Part shown: positions 25,631-34,357 of the stretch, piece after piece
Layout: the number at the start of each line of letters is the position of its first letter
Position numbering within the stretch: the stretch's first letter is position 1
From: JBBIRW01 sp037441565
Lineage (GTDB): Bacteria > Desulfobacterota > JBBIRW01
NCBI GenBank assembly: GCA_037441565.1
Contig: JBBIRW010000002.1
Span: forward strand, 186,001 to 250,000
DNA: 64,000 bases
Direction: 5' to 3'
Program-made: the position numbers and the translations under genes
The notes under the pieces: model-generated
Told to the model about the DNA's origin: nothing
What the model saw: the letters and a program-made list of their open reading frames with translations, nothing else
The model's database searches: none

Positions 25631-25660
25631 TTGATCGCTCCTGATAGAGTATGGTAAAAT
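25631..25660 (+). promoter_or_regulatory. candidate sigma-70 promoter giving a leaderless TonB-like message
   Basis: TTGATC and TAAAAT are 18 bases apart. The -10 box ends only six bases before ATG 25667, and there is no ribosome binding site, so transcription would begin at or next to the start codon. Confidence 0.45.
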
Positions 25661-25666
25661 TTCCAC

Positions 25667-26632
25667 ATGCTGGGGTATCATACAGAAAAGAGCGAGAGAA
25701 CGCTCATCTACACGCTCCTAATATCAATTCTAATTCATATCCTGTTTATAATGATCCCATTTAATCCGCATTTTCCCCGATCCCCATCCACAGATACATT
25801 AATTGAGCTTGAACTCATGAGTCCAAAGATAAAGGAAGCATTAACTCAGGATGTTAAAAAAGAGGTCATAAAGGAGAGGTTTGATCGAAAACAGATTGTT
25901 GCACCCTCACAGACGGAGAGGGAGGAGGAACCTGAAAGAAGTAGATTCCTTAGCGAGAGATCCAGCAGAACACAGAGGGAAAGCGTTGCACTCGGAGATC
26001 CATTACCAGTGCAGAGAGAGAAGAAATCTGGGCAGGAAGCACAAAAGGGATCGGAAGCAATAAAAGAAAGGTCACAGGGAGAGAAAAAATTGGAGCTTTC
26101 ACCATCAGGAGAAGTAATTGCGAAATTTTTAAAAAAATCGGAAAAGAGCTCTGACCAGGGAAAGGGTTTGAGTCTTGAAAAGAAATCACCACCCTCACCT
26201 GAAGAGCTTATTGCAAGGGCAAGAACGGAAACACCAGGAACAAGGGATTATCTGCCGGGAATTCCAAAAGGGGAGATAACACTCCTTAATGCAAAGAGCT
26301 TCAAATATGCAAGCTTTGTGAGGAGGGTGGCATACAGGGTCTTCGATAATTTCATCTCATCACTTAAAAGACACAACCTCATGGAGAATGAAGTCCCATC
26401 CCTGAGAAGCTATGTATGGATAGAAGCCATAATGGACAGATATGGGAATTTCAAGGATGCCCGCATAATAAATCCATCAGGCTCCGGTCTCTGGGATCAA
26501 CTCCTTTTAAAAGCATCAAAGGAAGAGATATGGGATTCTAACCCTCCATCCGGGGCTGAGACAGCAGATGGTAATATCCACTTCCTCATAGGAGCAAACA
26601 GGGAGCTTCTTATCGTTGGACTTAAAGAATAG
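25667..26632 (+). CDS. TonB/TolA-like energy-transducing protein
   Basis: A 321-residue protein with one N-terminal membrane helix (LIYTLLISILIHILFIMIP), a long charged Lys/Glu/Arg/Ser-rich spacer (about 50-195) and a C-terminal globular domain of about 100 residues containing SYVWIEAIMDRYGNFKDARIINPSGSGLWD, which resembles TonB C-terminal domains. It probably spans the periplasm and contacts outer-membrane proteins. No exbB or exbD is in the window. Its gene follows the cytochrome operon by 49 bases but seems to have its own promoter. Confidence 0.72.
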   Translation: MLGYHTEKSERTLIYTLLISILIHILFIMIPFNPHFPRSPSTDTLIELELMSPKIKEALTQDVKKEVIKERFDRKQIVAPSQTEREEEPERSRFLSERSSRTQRESVALGDPLPVQREKKSGQEAQKGSEAIKERSQGEKKLELSPSGEVIAKFLKKSEKSSDQGKGLSLEKKSPPSPEELIARARTETPGTRDYLPGIPKGEITLLNAKSFKYASFVRRVAYRVFDNFISSLKRHNLMENEVPSLRSYVWIEAIMDRYGNFKDARIINPSGSGLWDQLLLKASKEEIWDSNPPSGAETADGNIHFLIGANRELLIVGLKE

Positions 26633-26633
26633 A

Positions 26634-27026
26634 TTATTTTTTTATCTCCGCAACCAGGGATCTATAACCTTCTGCATCCATAAGTTCATTTAATTCTGAG
26701 CTATCCACACCATCAATCCTTATCAGCCAACCCTTTCCATAAGGTTCCTCATTGAGCCATTGTGGATTGTCAGGCAGCTCCCCATTTATCTCAACGACAT
26801 CTCCCGATACAGGAGCAATAAGATCGGAAACAGCCTTCACAGATTCAACAACACCAAAAGGCTCACCTCTGTTTATCCTCGCACCAACCTGAGGAAGCTC
26901 AACATAAACAACGTCGCCAAGTGCATCCTGGGCGTAATCAGTAATCCCTATTCTGTACCCATCACTTTCAACCTTTACCCATAGGTGATCCTTTGAATAT
27001 TTTAGATCAACAGGAAAATGCATCAT
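26634..27026 (-). CDS. gcvH: glycine cleavage system H protein
   Basis: A 130-residue protein with the normal GcvH fold sequence, and lipoyl-lysine K64 in ESVKAVSD. GcvH carries the aminomethyl group on lipoate in glycine cleavage or synthesis. It is the last gene of fmdB-folD-metV-metF-gcvH. The other glycine cleavage genes (gcvT, gcvP, lpd) are not in the window. Confidence 0.95.
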   Translation of the reverse strand: MMHFPVDLKYSKDHLWVKVESDGYRIGITDYAQDALGDVVYVELPQVGARINRGEPFGVVESVKAVSDLIAPVSGDVVEINGELPDNPQWLNEEPYGKGWLIRIDGVDSSELNELMDAEGYRSLVAEIKK

Positions 27027-27044
27027 CCCCTCCCTCTGGATTTT

Positions 27045-27911
27045 TTATATTCCTGCCTTTTCCAGGACCTCTATTACCCTCTCCTCATCCCCTATAGCCA
27101 TTAAATGAACACCGTGAGCAAAATCCCTGAGCGATCTTACCTGCTCGGATGCCCATCTTATAGCATACCTCATGGGGTCAGAAGAATTCTCCAGATCCCT
27201 TATAAGAGATTCTGGAACTTTTACACCAGGTATCCTTTCATTCAGGAAATGGGCCATCTTTACGGATTTTATAAGAAGAACGCCCGCCATTATCTTCACA
27301 GGGTATGAAGAGGCATACCTGTAAAACTTTTCAACCTTCTTCAGATCAAAGACTGCCTGTGTCTGAAAAAATACCGCACCAGCTTTTATCTTCTTTTCAA
27401 ATTTCATGAGCTGCAACTCTACTGGCTCCGCCTCAGGTGCAACAACCGCACCTGCAACAAAGTCTGTTCCCCCTTTGAGTTTCGTTCCCATCATGTCATA
27501 GCCTTTGTTGAGGGATGATATGATCTGAAGGAGATGAACAGAATCAACATCGAAAACCGGCTTTGCCTCCTTGTGATTTCCGAAAATAACATGATCACCT
27601 GTTAATGCCAGCACATTTCTTATACCAAGAACCCATGCACCGAGAAGGTCTGACTGGAGTGCGAGTCTATTCCTATCACGACATGTTATCTGAAATATTG
27701 GCTCAATGGATTCCTGAACAAGGAGGGCAGAGGCTCCAAGGGAGCTCAATCTCATGACAGCACTCTGATTGTCTGTAATATTGATCGCATCAATATATCT
27801 CTTGAGAAGTCTCCCTTTCCTTAAAAAATCATTGATCTCAGTCCCCTTTGGAGGACATATTTCAGCAGTAATTATGAAATCCTTATTCTCCAGTGCTTCA
27901 CGAAAAGTCAT
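27045..27911 (-). CDS. metF: methylenetetrahydrofolate reductase
   Basis: A 288-residue MetF TIM barrel: ITAEICPPKGTEI at the start, NITDNQSAVMRLS, CRDRNRLALQSDLLGA and LALTGDH. It reduces methylene- to methyl-tetrahydrofolate. Its start overlaps the metV stop as ATGA, and in acetogens and related anaerobes MetF works in a complex with MetV, so this is likely the Wood-Ljungdahl type. Confidence 0.93.
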   Translation of the reverse strand: MTFREALENKDFIITAEICPPKGTEINDFLRKGRLLKRYIDAINITDNQSAVMRLSSLGASALLVQESIEPIFQITCRDRNRLALQSDLLGAWVLGIRNVLALTGDHVIFGNHKEAKPVFDVDSVHLLQIISSLNKGYDMMGTKLKGGTDFVAGAVVAPEAEPVELQLMKFEKKIKAGAVFFQTQAVFDLKKVEKFYRYASSYPVKIMAGVLLIKSVKMAHFLNERIPGVKVPESLIRDLENSSDPMRYAIRWASEQVRSLRDFAHGVHLMAIGDEERVIEVLEKAGI

Positions 27912-28555
27912 CTTTCTACCTTTAGATGCTTTACACGGCTTTTGATGGAATGGTCAGCAGGAGGAAGGATTCTCCTTATAATATCCAGCTCGCCTCTTGC
28001 TTTTAATCTCTTGAACGCAGATATCCATGCACACTCCCTTCCATCACCGATCTCGCACTTTTCGTCCTTTATTCCACCGCATGGACCATTTATCATATGC
28101 TTAACGCACCCCGTAATTACACATATTCCACCTGTGTATCCAAGCATACAGTTTCCACACATACTGCACTTCTCTTCAAAATGTCCATATCTGAGAGTTG
28201 ATGCAAGAAAAAGACTATTGCACCCTGGATATACTGGATGAGTAAGAAGCGAGGCAGCTGTTTGAACCCCTGCTCCACAGGACATAATAATGCTTGCCTC
28301 TGACAATTCCAGCTGCCGTGAAAACTTTTTAATCTCTCTCCTGGTAAGCAGTAGATGGCATGGCTCCTTGAGAACCGCTGTTCCTGTAATCTTCTTTCCC
28401 CTTGCCTCAAGCTCCCCTGCTATTGCCTTAACCTCATCCTCCCCACCACTCTGCGAAAGGGTTGCGCACTGCGAGCAGCCAAAGATAAAGACCCTTTCTT
28501 TACCCTCAAGGTACAGAATGATCTCTTTCATGGGTTTCTGGCGTGTTACTATCAC
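27908..28555 (-). CDS. metV: MetV-like methylenetetrahydrofolate reductase partner (MTHFR C-terminal zinc/Fe-S domain)
   Basis: A 215-residue cysteine-rich protein: FGCSQCAT, KEPCH, SCGAGVQ, YPGCNS, then CSMCGNCMLGYTGGICVITGC and GPCGG. This is the MTHFR_C family that pairs with MetF and supplies it with electrons through Fe-S clusters. The genes on both sides overlap by four bases (folD before, metF after). Confidence 0.88.
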   Translation of the reverse strand: MIVTRQKPMKEIILYLEGKERVFIFGCSQCATLSQSGGEDEVKAIAGELEARGKKITGTAVLKEPCHLLLTRREIKKFSRQLELSEASIIMSCGAGVQTAASLLTHPVYPGCNSLFLASTLRYGHFEEKCSMCGNCMLGYTGGICVITGCVKHMINGPCGGIKDEKCEIGDGRECAWISAFKRLKARGELDIIRRILPPADHSIKSRVKHLKVER

Positions 28556-29409
28556 CTCTGTGACCTCTGCATAATGAAGGCATCAAGCGTATTTGAAAGG
28601 AGCATTGCAATCGTCATAGGCCCAACACCCCCAGGAACAGGTGTTATAGCTGATGCCTTCTCCTTTACCCTTTCAAAATCAACATCACCTATAAGCCTTC
28701 CATCCTCAGTTCTCGTAATACCAACATCAATAACAACTGCACCCTTTTTTACCATATCCTCTTTTATTATTCCAGCCTTTCCTGTTGCAGATATCAGTAT
28801 ATCAGCCCTGAGTGTCTTCTCCCGTAGATCCTTACTCCTTGTATGACAAACCGTGACAGTAGCGTTTTTGCTTATAAGCATAAGTGCAAGGGGCTTTCCC
28901 ACGATGTTGCTTCTTCCCACAATTACAACATCCTTTCCCTCAACTGATATGCCGTAGTGTTCAAGGAGCTTCAGGATACCAGCAGGAGTACAGGGCTGAA
29001 AGCGTGGCCTCCCAAGGAAAAGCCTTCCAATATTTTCTGGGTGAAAACAATCTACATCCTTCTCAGGTGATATATGCTCTATGATTCTGTTTGGATCGAG
29101 ATGGGAGGGAAGGGGAAGCTGGAGAAGGATACCGTTTATATCATCCCTCCTGTTCAGCTCCTCTATACACTGGATCAATTCCTTCTCACTGCAGGTCGCT
29201 GGGAAATACCTCTCAACCGAGTATATTCCCACATCCTTACATGCCTTCTCTTTTCTGGTTACATAGATCCTTGATGCGGGATCATCGCCAACAAGTATAA
29301 CTGCAAGTCCAGGTGGTGAAGGTAGGGCTGAGATGAGCCTTTCAATCTCTTCCCTTATACGGGATGCTATCTTCTGAGCTACAACTGTTCCACTTAGGAT
29401 CTCGGCCAT
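28552..29409 (-). CDS. folD: bifunctional methylenetetrahydrofolate dehydrogenase / cyclohydrolase
   Basis: A 285-residue FolD with catalytic region YVTRKEKACKDVGI, GILLQLPLP, the NADP-binding GRSNIVGKPLA and the C-terminal TPVPGGVGPMTIAMLL. It interconverts methenyl-, methylene- and formyl-tetrahydrofolate. It heads the coupled folD-metV-metF-gcvH series, 17 bases after fmdB. Confidence 0.97.
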   Translation of the reverse strand: MAEILSGTVVAQKIASRIREEIERLISALPSPPGLAVILVGDDPASRIYVTRKEKACKDVGIYSVERYFPATCSEKELIQCIEELNRRDDINGILLQLPLPSHLDPNRIIEHISPEKDVDCFHPENIGRLFLGRPRFQPCTPAGILKLLEHYGISVEGKDVVIVGRSNIVGKPLALMLISKNATVTVCHTRSKDLREKTLRADILISATGKAGIIKEDMVKKGAVVIDVGITRTEDGRLIGDVDFERVKEKASAITPVPGGVGPMTIAMLLSNTLDAFIMQRSQR

Positions 29410-29426
29410 TTATCCGAAAATGCCTT

Positions 29427-29681
29427 TCACTTTTTCTCCTCACCGTTTTTATGGCTGCTTTCCTTTGGCTTCTCCGAATCCTCCTTCTCTGCCTTCTTTC
29501 TCTTCTCTGAATAGTCGGTGAGATACCAGCCCGATCCCTTCAGTACAAAGCTCGAAAGGGATATGATCCTTTCCACTTCTCCCGCACAGTAAATGCAGTT
29601 TTTTATGGCTTCCTCATTAATCTTCTGAATGACCTCGTAAACCTTCCCGCATTGCTTGCACTTATACTCATAAATAGGCAT
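29427..29681 (-). CDS. FmdB-family zinc ribbon protein
   Basis: An 84-residue protein starting MPIYEYKCKQCGK with a second pair CIYC, the FmdB putative regulatory zinc ribbon. The C-terminal 30 residues are charged and probably disordered. Members often sit next to C1-metabolism genes; whether it regulates them is unknown. It is the first gene of the C1 operon and is preceded by a promoter at 29723-29752. Confidence 0.88.
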   Translation of the reverse strand: MPIYEYKCKQCGKVYEVIQKINEEAIKNCIYCAGEVERIISLSSFVLKGSGWYLTDYSEKRKKAEKEDSEKPKESSHKNGEEKK

Positions 29682-29722
29682 CGGACAAGCACCTCCCTTA
29701 TTGATCTCAAAAACAATACATT

Positions 29723-29752
29723 ATTTTAATTATTTGCAAATTGATAAATCAA
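29723..29752 (-). promoter_or_regulatory. candidate sigma-70 promoter of the fmdB-folD-metV-metF-gcvH operon
   Basis: Minus-strand TTGATT and TAAAAT are 18 bases apart, about 40 bases upstream of fmdB. The rest of the 217-base gap 29682-29898 shows nothing I can name. Confidence 0.45.
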
Positions 29753-29898
29753 GCCCCAATTGGCAGTCAATCCCTGAAATAAGTGCATAATACATATCTC
29801 CATGGCAAATCCCTCATGGCAGTATTTAAAGCCCTTCCGATTCGCATAAATTTTATTTGCGCCTTCAAAGGGGAAGGTTGAACTGGATCTTATAAGTT

Positions 29899-30141
29899 TT
29901 AATTAGCCCTGGCCTTAATCATCACAATCTTTCTTCTGCTCTTCTCACCATGCAGAATTCTTATTTGTTGCCTTTTTACACCAAAAGTCCGTGAAAGGAG
30001 ATCAATCACTGCATTATTTGCCTTTCCTGAAACGGGCTTCTCCTTTACATACACATCCAGCCATCCATCCCTTTCTCCTCCTATGCTCTCCTTTGAGGAG
30101 GAAGGATGCAGGTGAATTTTTATAATGAAGCCCTCTTCCAT
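29899..30141 (-). CDS. yggU: DUF167 / YggU family protein (relocated copy)
   Basis: From ATG 30141 the protein has 80 residues and the DUF167 pattern: IKIHLHPSSSKESIGG, LDVYVKEKPVSGKANNAVIDLLSRTFGV. A longer frame opens at 30204 but its extra N-terminus is not family-like. Function is unknown. It stands alone between fmdB and a sigma-54 regulator instead of following yggT. Its leader keeps AAAGGATGTGA, the last codons and stop of yggT, and a broken copy lies behind yggT at 51578-51663. Confidence 0.88.
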   Translation of the reverse strand: MEEGFIIKIHLHPSSSKESIGGERDGWLDVYVKEKPVSGKANNAVIDLLSRTFGVKRQQIRILHGEKSRRKIVMIKARAN

Positions 30142-30306
30142 TGATTCACATCCTTTTTTATTATCTATTTGAGTTTGTGCAATTTCATCTGGCGTTTCCA
30201 GCATAAAAGAAGTTCAGTCGAAGACAGAATTTGGATGAATACCGCTTCCCTCTTCATCTTCAGAATTCTCCTGGTACTTACAGAGGAGCAAAGTTTTTTA
30301 AAAAAT

Positions 30307-31737
30307 TCATGTTTCAAGACCTGGCTCCTCAATTTCCTCATCTATCCTAAATTTTTTAATCTGATATCGAAGAGAATCATAGCTAATATTTAACAACTTG
30401 GCTGCCAAAGCCTTATTATACCTTGCTCTTTTAAGTGCCTGAATAATCAGATCCTTCTCTAATTCTTCCAGCGATATACCTGTTTCGGGAAGGATAAAAC
30501 GAGAGCTATCCTTTTTATAATCTTTGGTATCGAGCCCTACTTTTTCCGTTAGCCAGTTTGGAAGATGTGATGGAAGTATCTCTTCTGCTGTTTCAAGAAC
30601 AACAAGTCTCTCGATAAGGTTTTTGAGTTCCCTTACATTGCCCGGCCAGTAATAATTCTTAAGGATATTCTCAGACTCACGGGAAAAACCCTTAATATTC
30701 TTTTTGTTGTATTTAAAGGAAAATTGTTCCAGAAAATACTTTGCAAGTATCGGGATATCCTCTCTCCTTTCCCTCAATGGGGGTATATGAATATAAAATG
30801 TGCTAATCCTGAAGAAGAGATCATCCCTGAATACTCCACTTCTTACTGCTTCTTTAAGATTCCTGTTCGTTGTAGCTATAATTGTTACATCTACAGGGAC
30901 TTCCTCATTTCCACCGAGACGTCTTATACTCTTTGTTTCTAATACACGCAACAACTTACTCTGAATTGAAGGTCTCATTTCACCTATTTCATCGAGAAGT
31001 ATAGTTCCACCATTGGCCATCTCAAATATCCCCTTTTTACCCGTCCTTGCATCTGTAAATGCACCTTTCTCATATCCAAAAAGCTCACTCTCAAGCAATG
31101 TCTCTGGCAGGGCTGCGCAGTTTACAGCAATAAAAGGGATCATCCGTGATCTATGATTTCCATCATACATCAGTTTATGAATATACCGCGCCATAAGCTC
31201 CTTTCCTGTCCCGCTTTCTCCTGTTATAAGAATATTTTGAACCCTGGCCTGTGCAAGTTTTTTTGCCTTTTCCTTCAACTGTTTTGTTATTTCAGACTCA
31301 CCGATAAATTCATCTTCAAAAATCGTAGAAGCAATCGTTCTGTGATATTCCAGTTCATTTTTGAATTCTTTATGTCTTATCAGTTTGTCTATTACTACCT
31401 TAATCTCTTCCATGCTCACAGGCTTGGTAAGATAATCTGCAGCACCAAGTTTCATAGCCATAACCGCAGTTTTTGCAGTGTCATCAGCGGTCAGCATTAA
31501 AAATTCCGTAGATATATCCTGTTCTTTTAGTTCTCTGAGTAGATCAATCCCGCTACCACCTGGAAAATTAATATCTAATATCACAATATCAGGCATAAAT
31601 CTCCATATCTTACTTAATGCACCTTTTATATCAGTTTCAGATTTAACTTCGTAACCTTCGTCGATCAATACCCTCTCTAACATCGATACTAACAACTCAT
31701 CATCATCGATAATTAAGATCTTTTTACCCTTTCTCAT
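30307..31737 (-). CDS. sigma-54-dependent response regulator (NtrC family) of the electron-transfer locus
   Basis: A 476-residue protein: receiver (IVILDINFPGG, YLTKPVS), AAA+ with GESGTGKE, a sigma-54 contact loop reading GAFTDA instead of GAFTGA, LDEIGEM, and a Fis-type DNA-binding end (NKALAAKLLNISYDSLRYQIKKF). It lies 18 bases after a haem-c kinase. The best target in view is the -24/-12-like promoter of the OmcS-type gene at 47266-47281. Confidence 0.93.
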   Translation of the reverse strand: MRKGKKILIIDDDELLVSMLERVLIDEGYEVKSETDIKGALSKIWRFMPDIVILDINFPGGSGIDLLRELKEQDISTEFLMLTADDTAKTAVMAMKLGAADYLTKPVSMEEIKVVIDKLIRHKEFKNELEYHRTIASTIFEDEFIGESEITKQLKEKAKKLAQARVQNILITGESGTGKELMARYIHKLMYDGNHRSRMIPFIAVNCAALPETLLESELFGYEKGAFTDARTGKKGIFEMANGGTILLDEIGEMRPSIQSKLLRVLETKSIRRLGGNEEVPVDVTIIATTNRNLKEAVRSGVFRDDLFFRISTFYIHIPPLRERREDIPILAKYFLEQFSFKYNKKNIKGFSRESENILKNYYWPGNVRELKNLIERLVVLETAEEILPSHLPNWLTEKVGLDTKDYKKDSSRFILPETGISLEELEKDLIIQALKRARYNKALAAKLLNISYDSLRYQIKKFRIDEEIEEPGLET

Positions 31738-31755
31738 TTCACATCTTCTATTTGA

Positions 31756-33186
31756 TTAATAATTTTTTGTTACAGGTAAAATAATCCTGAAAATTGCACC
31801 GCCCTCAGCCTTGTTTCCGGCAACAATCGAACCTCCCATCTGCTCGATCAACCGTTTACATATGGATAATCCAAGTCCCGTCCCTTTTCTCTTAGTTGTA
31901 AAAAAGGGTTCAAATATCTTATCTATTAACTCTTTATCTATACCTTTACCTGTATCCGATATGTCGATATTGATCGAATTTGTGGCTTCATCATATAACG
32001 TATCTACATATATTTTACCACCATCAGGCATGGCATCCATAGCGTTCAAAAAGATATTCAGCAGTACCTGCTGTAAAGCCATTGGATCAGCAATTATCTC
32101 GGGTATATCTTCCTGTAAATTCTTTATTAATTCCACTTTTTTATGTTCATTTTTGTCATGGAAGAATACAGATATGGATTTATTAACAATATCATTTACA
32201 TTTAGAATGATCTGTTTAGGTATGGGCGGTCTTGCAAAACTGAGAAAATCTTTCATCAACTTCTCTAAATGCAGTATTGAATAAACTACCCTATTTAAAA
32301 TTTCTTTCTGTGTATTGGAAAGTGAGGGATCTTCAAGTAGATACTCTATAGAAGCCCTGATCCCTGCGACAGGATTTTTTATTTCATGGATAAGTCCTGA
32401 GGCGAGTTCACCCGTGATCCTTAGCTGTTCTGTTCGCTGTAAATTTTCTATATGCTTTACTAATGATGCCGCCATCTCATTGAACGATACAGCTAACTCC
32501 CCAAATTCGTCTTTCAATTTTGGAATCCTGTGGTCTAATTTACCTTCCTTTAATTTTTTGGTGGCATTGATCAGTTCATTAATTGGTTCTGTAAAATTCT
32601 TTATAAACAGAAGGGATACAAATGTAACGATAATAGGTCCAGTAATTATAAGTAAGAAGAGGATCTTCTTGGTAGTAACCATCTTGTTAAGGGTAGTCAT
32701 GGTTCTCTCTTCAAGCCTACTGGCTGTAATGGCTATCAATTTATCGACCTGGGATATAAGTTCATTACCTTGCCTCAATGTGCTTTCCTTTTCTAATGCA
32801 AATTTTTTTTGATTGGCTCTTATTATTATTAGCCTCTTTATCCCCTCATTGTATTTTTCAGTCATTTCTCTTAATCTCTCTAACTTCTCTGAGGTAGAAC
32901 TTGAGTGGTGACAGGTAAAGCAACTTTCGAGAGATTTTAACATATTACCTACTTTGATCCCGAAAGAATCAAGATTTTTTGTATAACGAGGATCTATTGC
33001 AATAAGGCTGGACTGAACCTTTTGCAGTTGAATTAAAAAATGTTCCCTCATTATCTCTGCTTGATGAAACATTATAAGTCTATCAAGGCTTGATATTCCC
33101 CTCTGTATGAGGATAAATATATAAATACCGCTTATAAAGAAAACCGTACAAAAAATAAATGAACCTACTACTATCTTCTTTCTCAT
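31756..33186 (-). CDS. sensor histidine kinase with one haem-c motif in a periplasmic helical domain
   Basis: A 476-residue protein: TM1 about 5-28, a periplasmic mostly helical domain with CFTCH at 89-93, TM2 about 173-197, HAMP, HisKA with HEIKNPVAG, and HATPase (DTGKGI, GTGLGLS). The CXXCH on the periplasmic side predicts a covalent haem sensor. Its start overlaps the stop of a decayed PhnD-like gene (ATGA), which suggests the kinase once had a binding-protein partner. Confidence 0.9.
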   Translation of the reverse strand: MRKKIVVGSFIFCTVFFISGIYIFILIQRGISSLDRLIMFHQAEIMREHFLIQLQKVQSSLIAIDPRYTKNLDSFGIKVGNMLKSLESCFTCHHSSSTSEKLERLREMTEKYNEGIKRLIIIRANQKKFALEKESTLRQGNELISQVDKLIAITASRLEERTMTTLNKMVTTKKILFLLIITGPIIVTFVSLLFIKNFTEPINELINATKKLKEGKLDHRIPKLKDEFGELAVSFNEMAASLVKHIENLQRTEQLRITGELASGLIHEIKNPVAGIRASIEYLLEDPSLSNTQKEILNRVVYSILHLEKLMKDFLSFARPPIPKQIILNVNDIVNKSISVFFHDKNEHKKVELIKNLQEDIPEIIADPMALQQVLLNIFLNAMDAMPDGGKIYVDTLYDEATNSINIDISDTGKGIDKELIDKIFEPFFTTKRKGTGLGLSICKRLIEQMGGSIVAGNKAEGGAIFRIILPVTKNY

Positions 33187-33840
33187 TGTTCATTCCTGTA
33201 GTTATAACGGGATAACCCAGTGCCTATATCGTGTGCATATTTGAAAACAGGCTCATAATCCCGATTTTGAGTCTCAATAAAACTCTTCTTCCCGAATTTG
33301 TCCAGTATGAATTTTTTATCACTATTTGTTAATCCATAGAATAATGTATTTCTTATTGCCCTTATGTCTGCCTTTGTGTTAAGTAAAATACAGAAACCAT
33401 TCCTGCTGGTTCCTGCAAAATAGGTATCTTTTACATACCTTCTGTAATCTTGGATACCTTTTTTCCTAAAATATCTGTTACCCATCATATCCTTCGAGGT
33501 TTTAATTCCACCCTCCTTTTTAACAGAGATTATACCGTAATGCACGGATGACCCACCCCTCCCCTCAGACCTTATCCATGCCTTATCATAGGTTCTGAAT
33601 GAACTAAAGCATGAATATATCCCGGATTTACCATTTCCGTACAAAAATTTAACATTGTATATCCTATGCAAAGTATTATATATTATTTCCAATTTGTCAA
33701 ATACCAATATCTACCCTCAAATCTGTGAAAGGGAATCGGACTCCAGGCTATTGAGGCTTTATGCGAAAATGTATTATACCTTCCATGGAACTTTTGTCAC
33801 AATTCACCGAAACAGAAATTGTGATATCCACTGTTATAAC
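33183..33840 (-). pseudogene. remnant of a PhnD-like periplasmic phosphonate/phosphite-binding protein gene
   Basis: Two frames carry pieces of one family. From 33840, VITVDITISVSVNCDKSSME looks like a PhnD N-terminus and ends at TAG; a second frame (about 33707-33183) gives HYGIISVKKEGGIKTSKDMMG, then a jump to RKKGIQDYRRYVKDTYFAGTS, then a jump to KKFILDKFGKKSFI and the family-like C-terminus. The lengths missing at both jumps, the frame change and the lack of a signal peptide point to decay. The final codons overlap the kinase start, as in an operon. Assignment is by pattern only. Confidence 0.5.
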
Positions 33841-33949
33841 ATATATTTTTATGCATGCTTTATATCTCAAAATATCATGATTGGTATAAAAATTTGCTAA
33901 TCCCAGTTGTGGATATTTAGCTAACCCGTATTGATCCTCCACCTTGGGA

Positions 33950-34327
33950 CTATTTGCAAAGTATCTGAAACAGTTTCATTGTTGAAGGGTTATGTTCCAC
34001 CGGTTCCCATATAGGTGCTTGACTTGAAAAATCCATTACAACTCTATCCTCTTTTATAATCCTTATTTCACGTATCACCTTATTGTAACAATCAATTTCA
34101 ACAAGAGTTCTTGTGACAGATGCATTATCACTGATCACTTTGATCCATACAGTTATGAGGTGGTTTCCTTTATATATTATACTTGCCCTATCATAGAAAA
34201 ACCTCTCTCCCTTTTCGTTGTTGGCAAAATTCTGCCAATCCTCAAATGATGACCCTGCGGTATGAGCCGAGAAAAACATAAGAATTGAGGAAAAAAAGAC
34301 CATAATCAGCTTTTTAAATATCAACAT
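33950..34327 (-). CDS. exported surface-adhesin-E-like protein
   Basis: A 125-residue protein with a signal peptide (KLIMVFFSSILMFFSAHTAG). The mature part, with FYDRASIIYKGNHLITVWIKV, EIDC and W-P-P-S-T-x-x-L near the end plus a terminal cysteine, resembles the Surface-adhesin protein E family (PF16747). Role unknown. It lies 30 bases after the NHL gene in the electron-transfer locus. Confidence 0.65.
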   Translation of the reverse strand: MLIFKKLIMVFFSSILMFFSAHTAGSSFEDWQNFANNEKGERFFYDRASIIYKGNHLITVWIKVISDNASVTRTLVEIDCYNKVIREIRIIKEDRVVMDFSSQAPIWEPVEHNPSTMKLFQILCK

Positions 34328-34357
34328 TTTAGCTGAGGATTTTCATAATTTTCAGAG

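Noticed and set aside
33797..33824. Inverted repeat TCACAATT...AATTGTGA
   Set aside because: It lies in a decayed gene, the halves are in the opposite order to a CRP site, and the spacer is 12 bases; probably chance.
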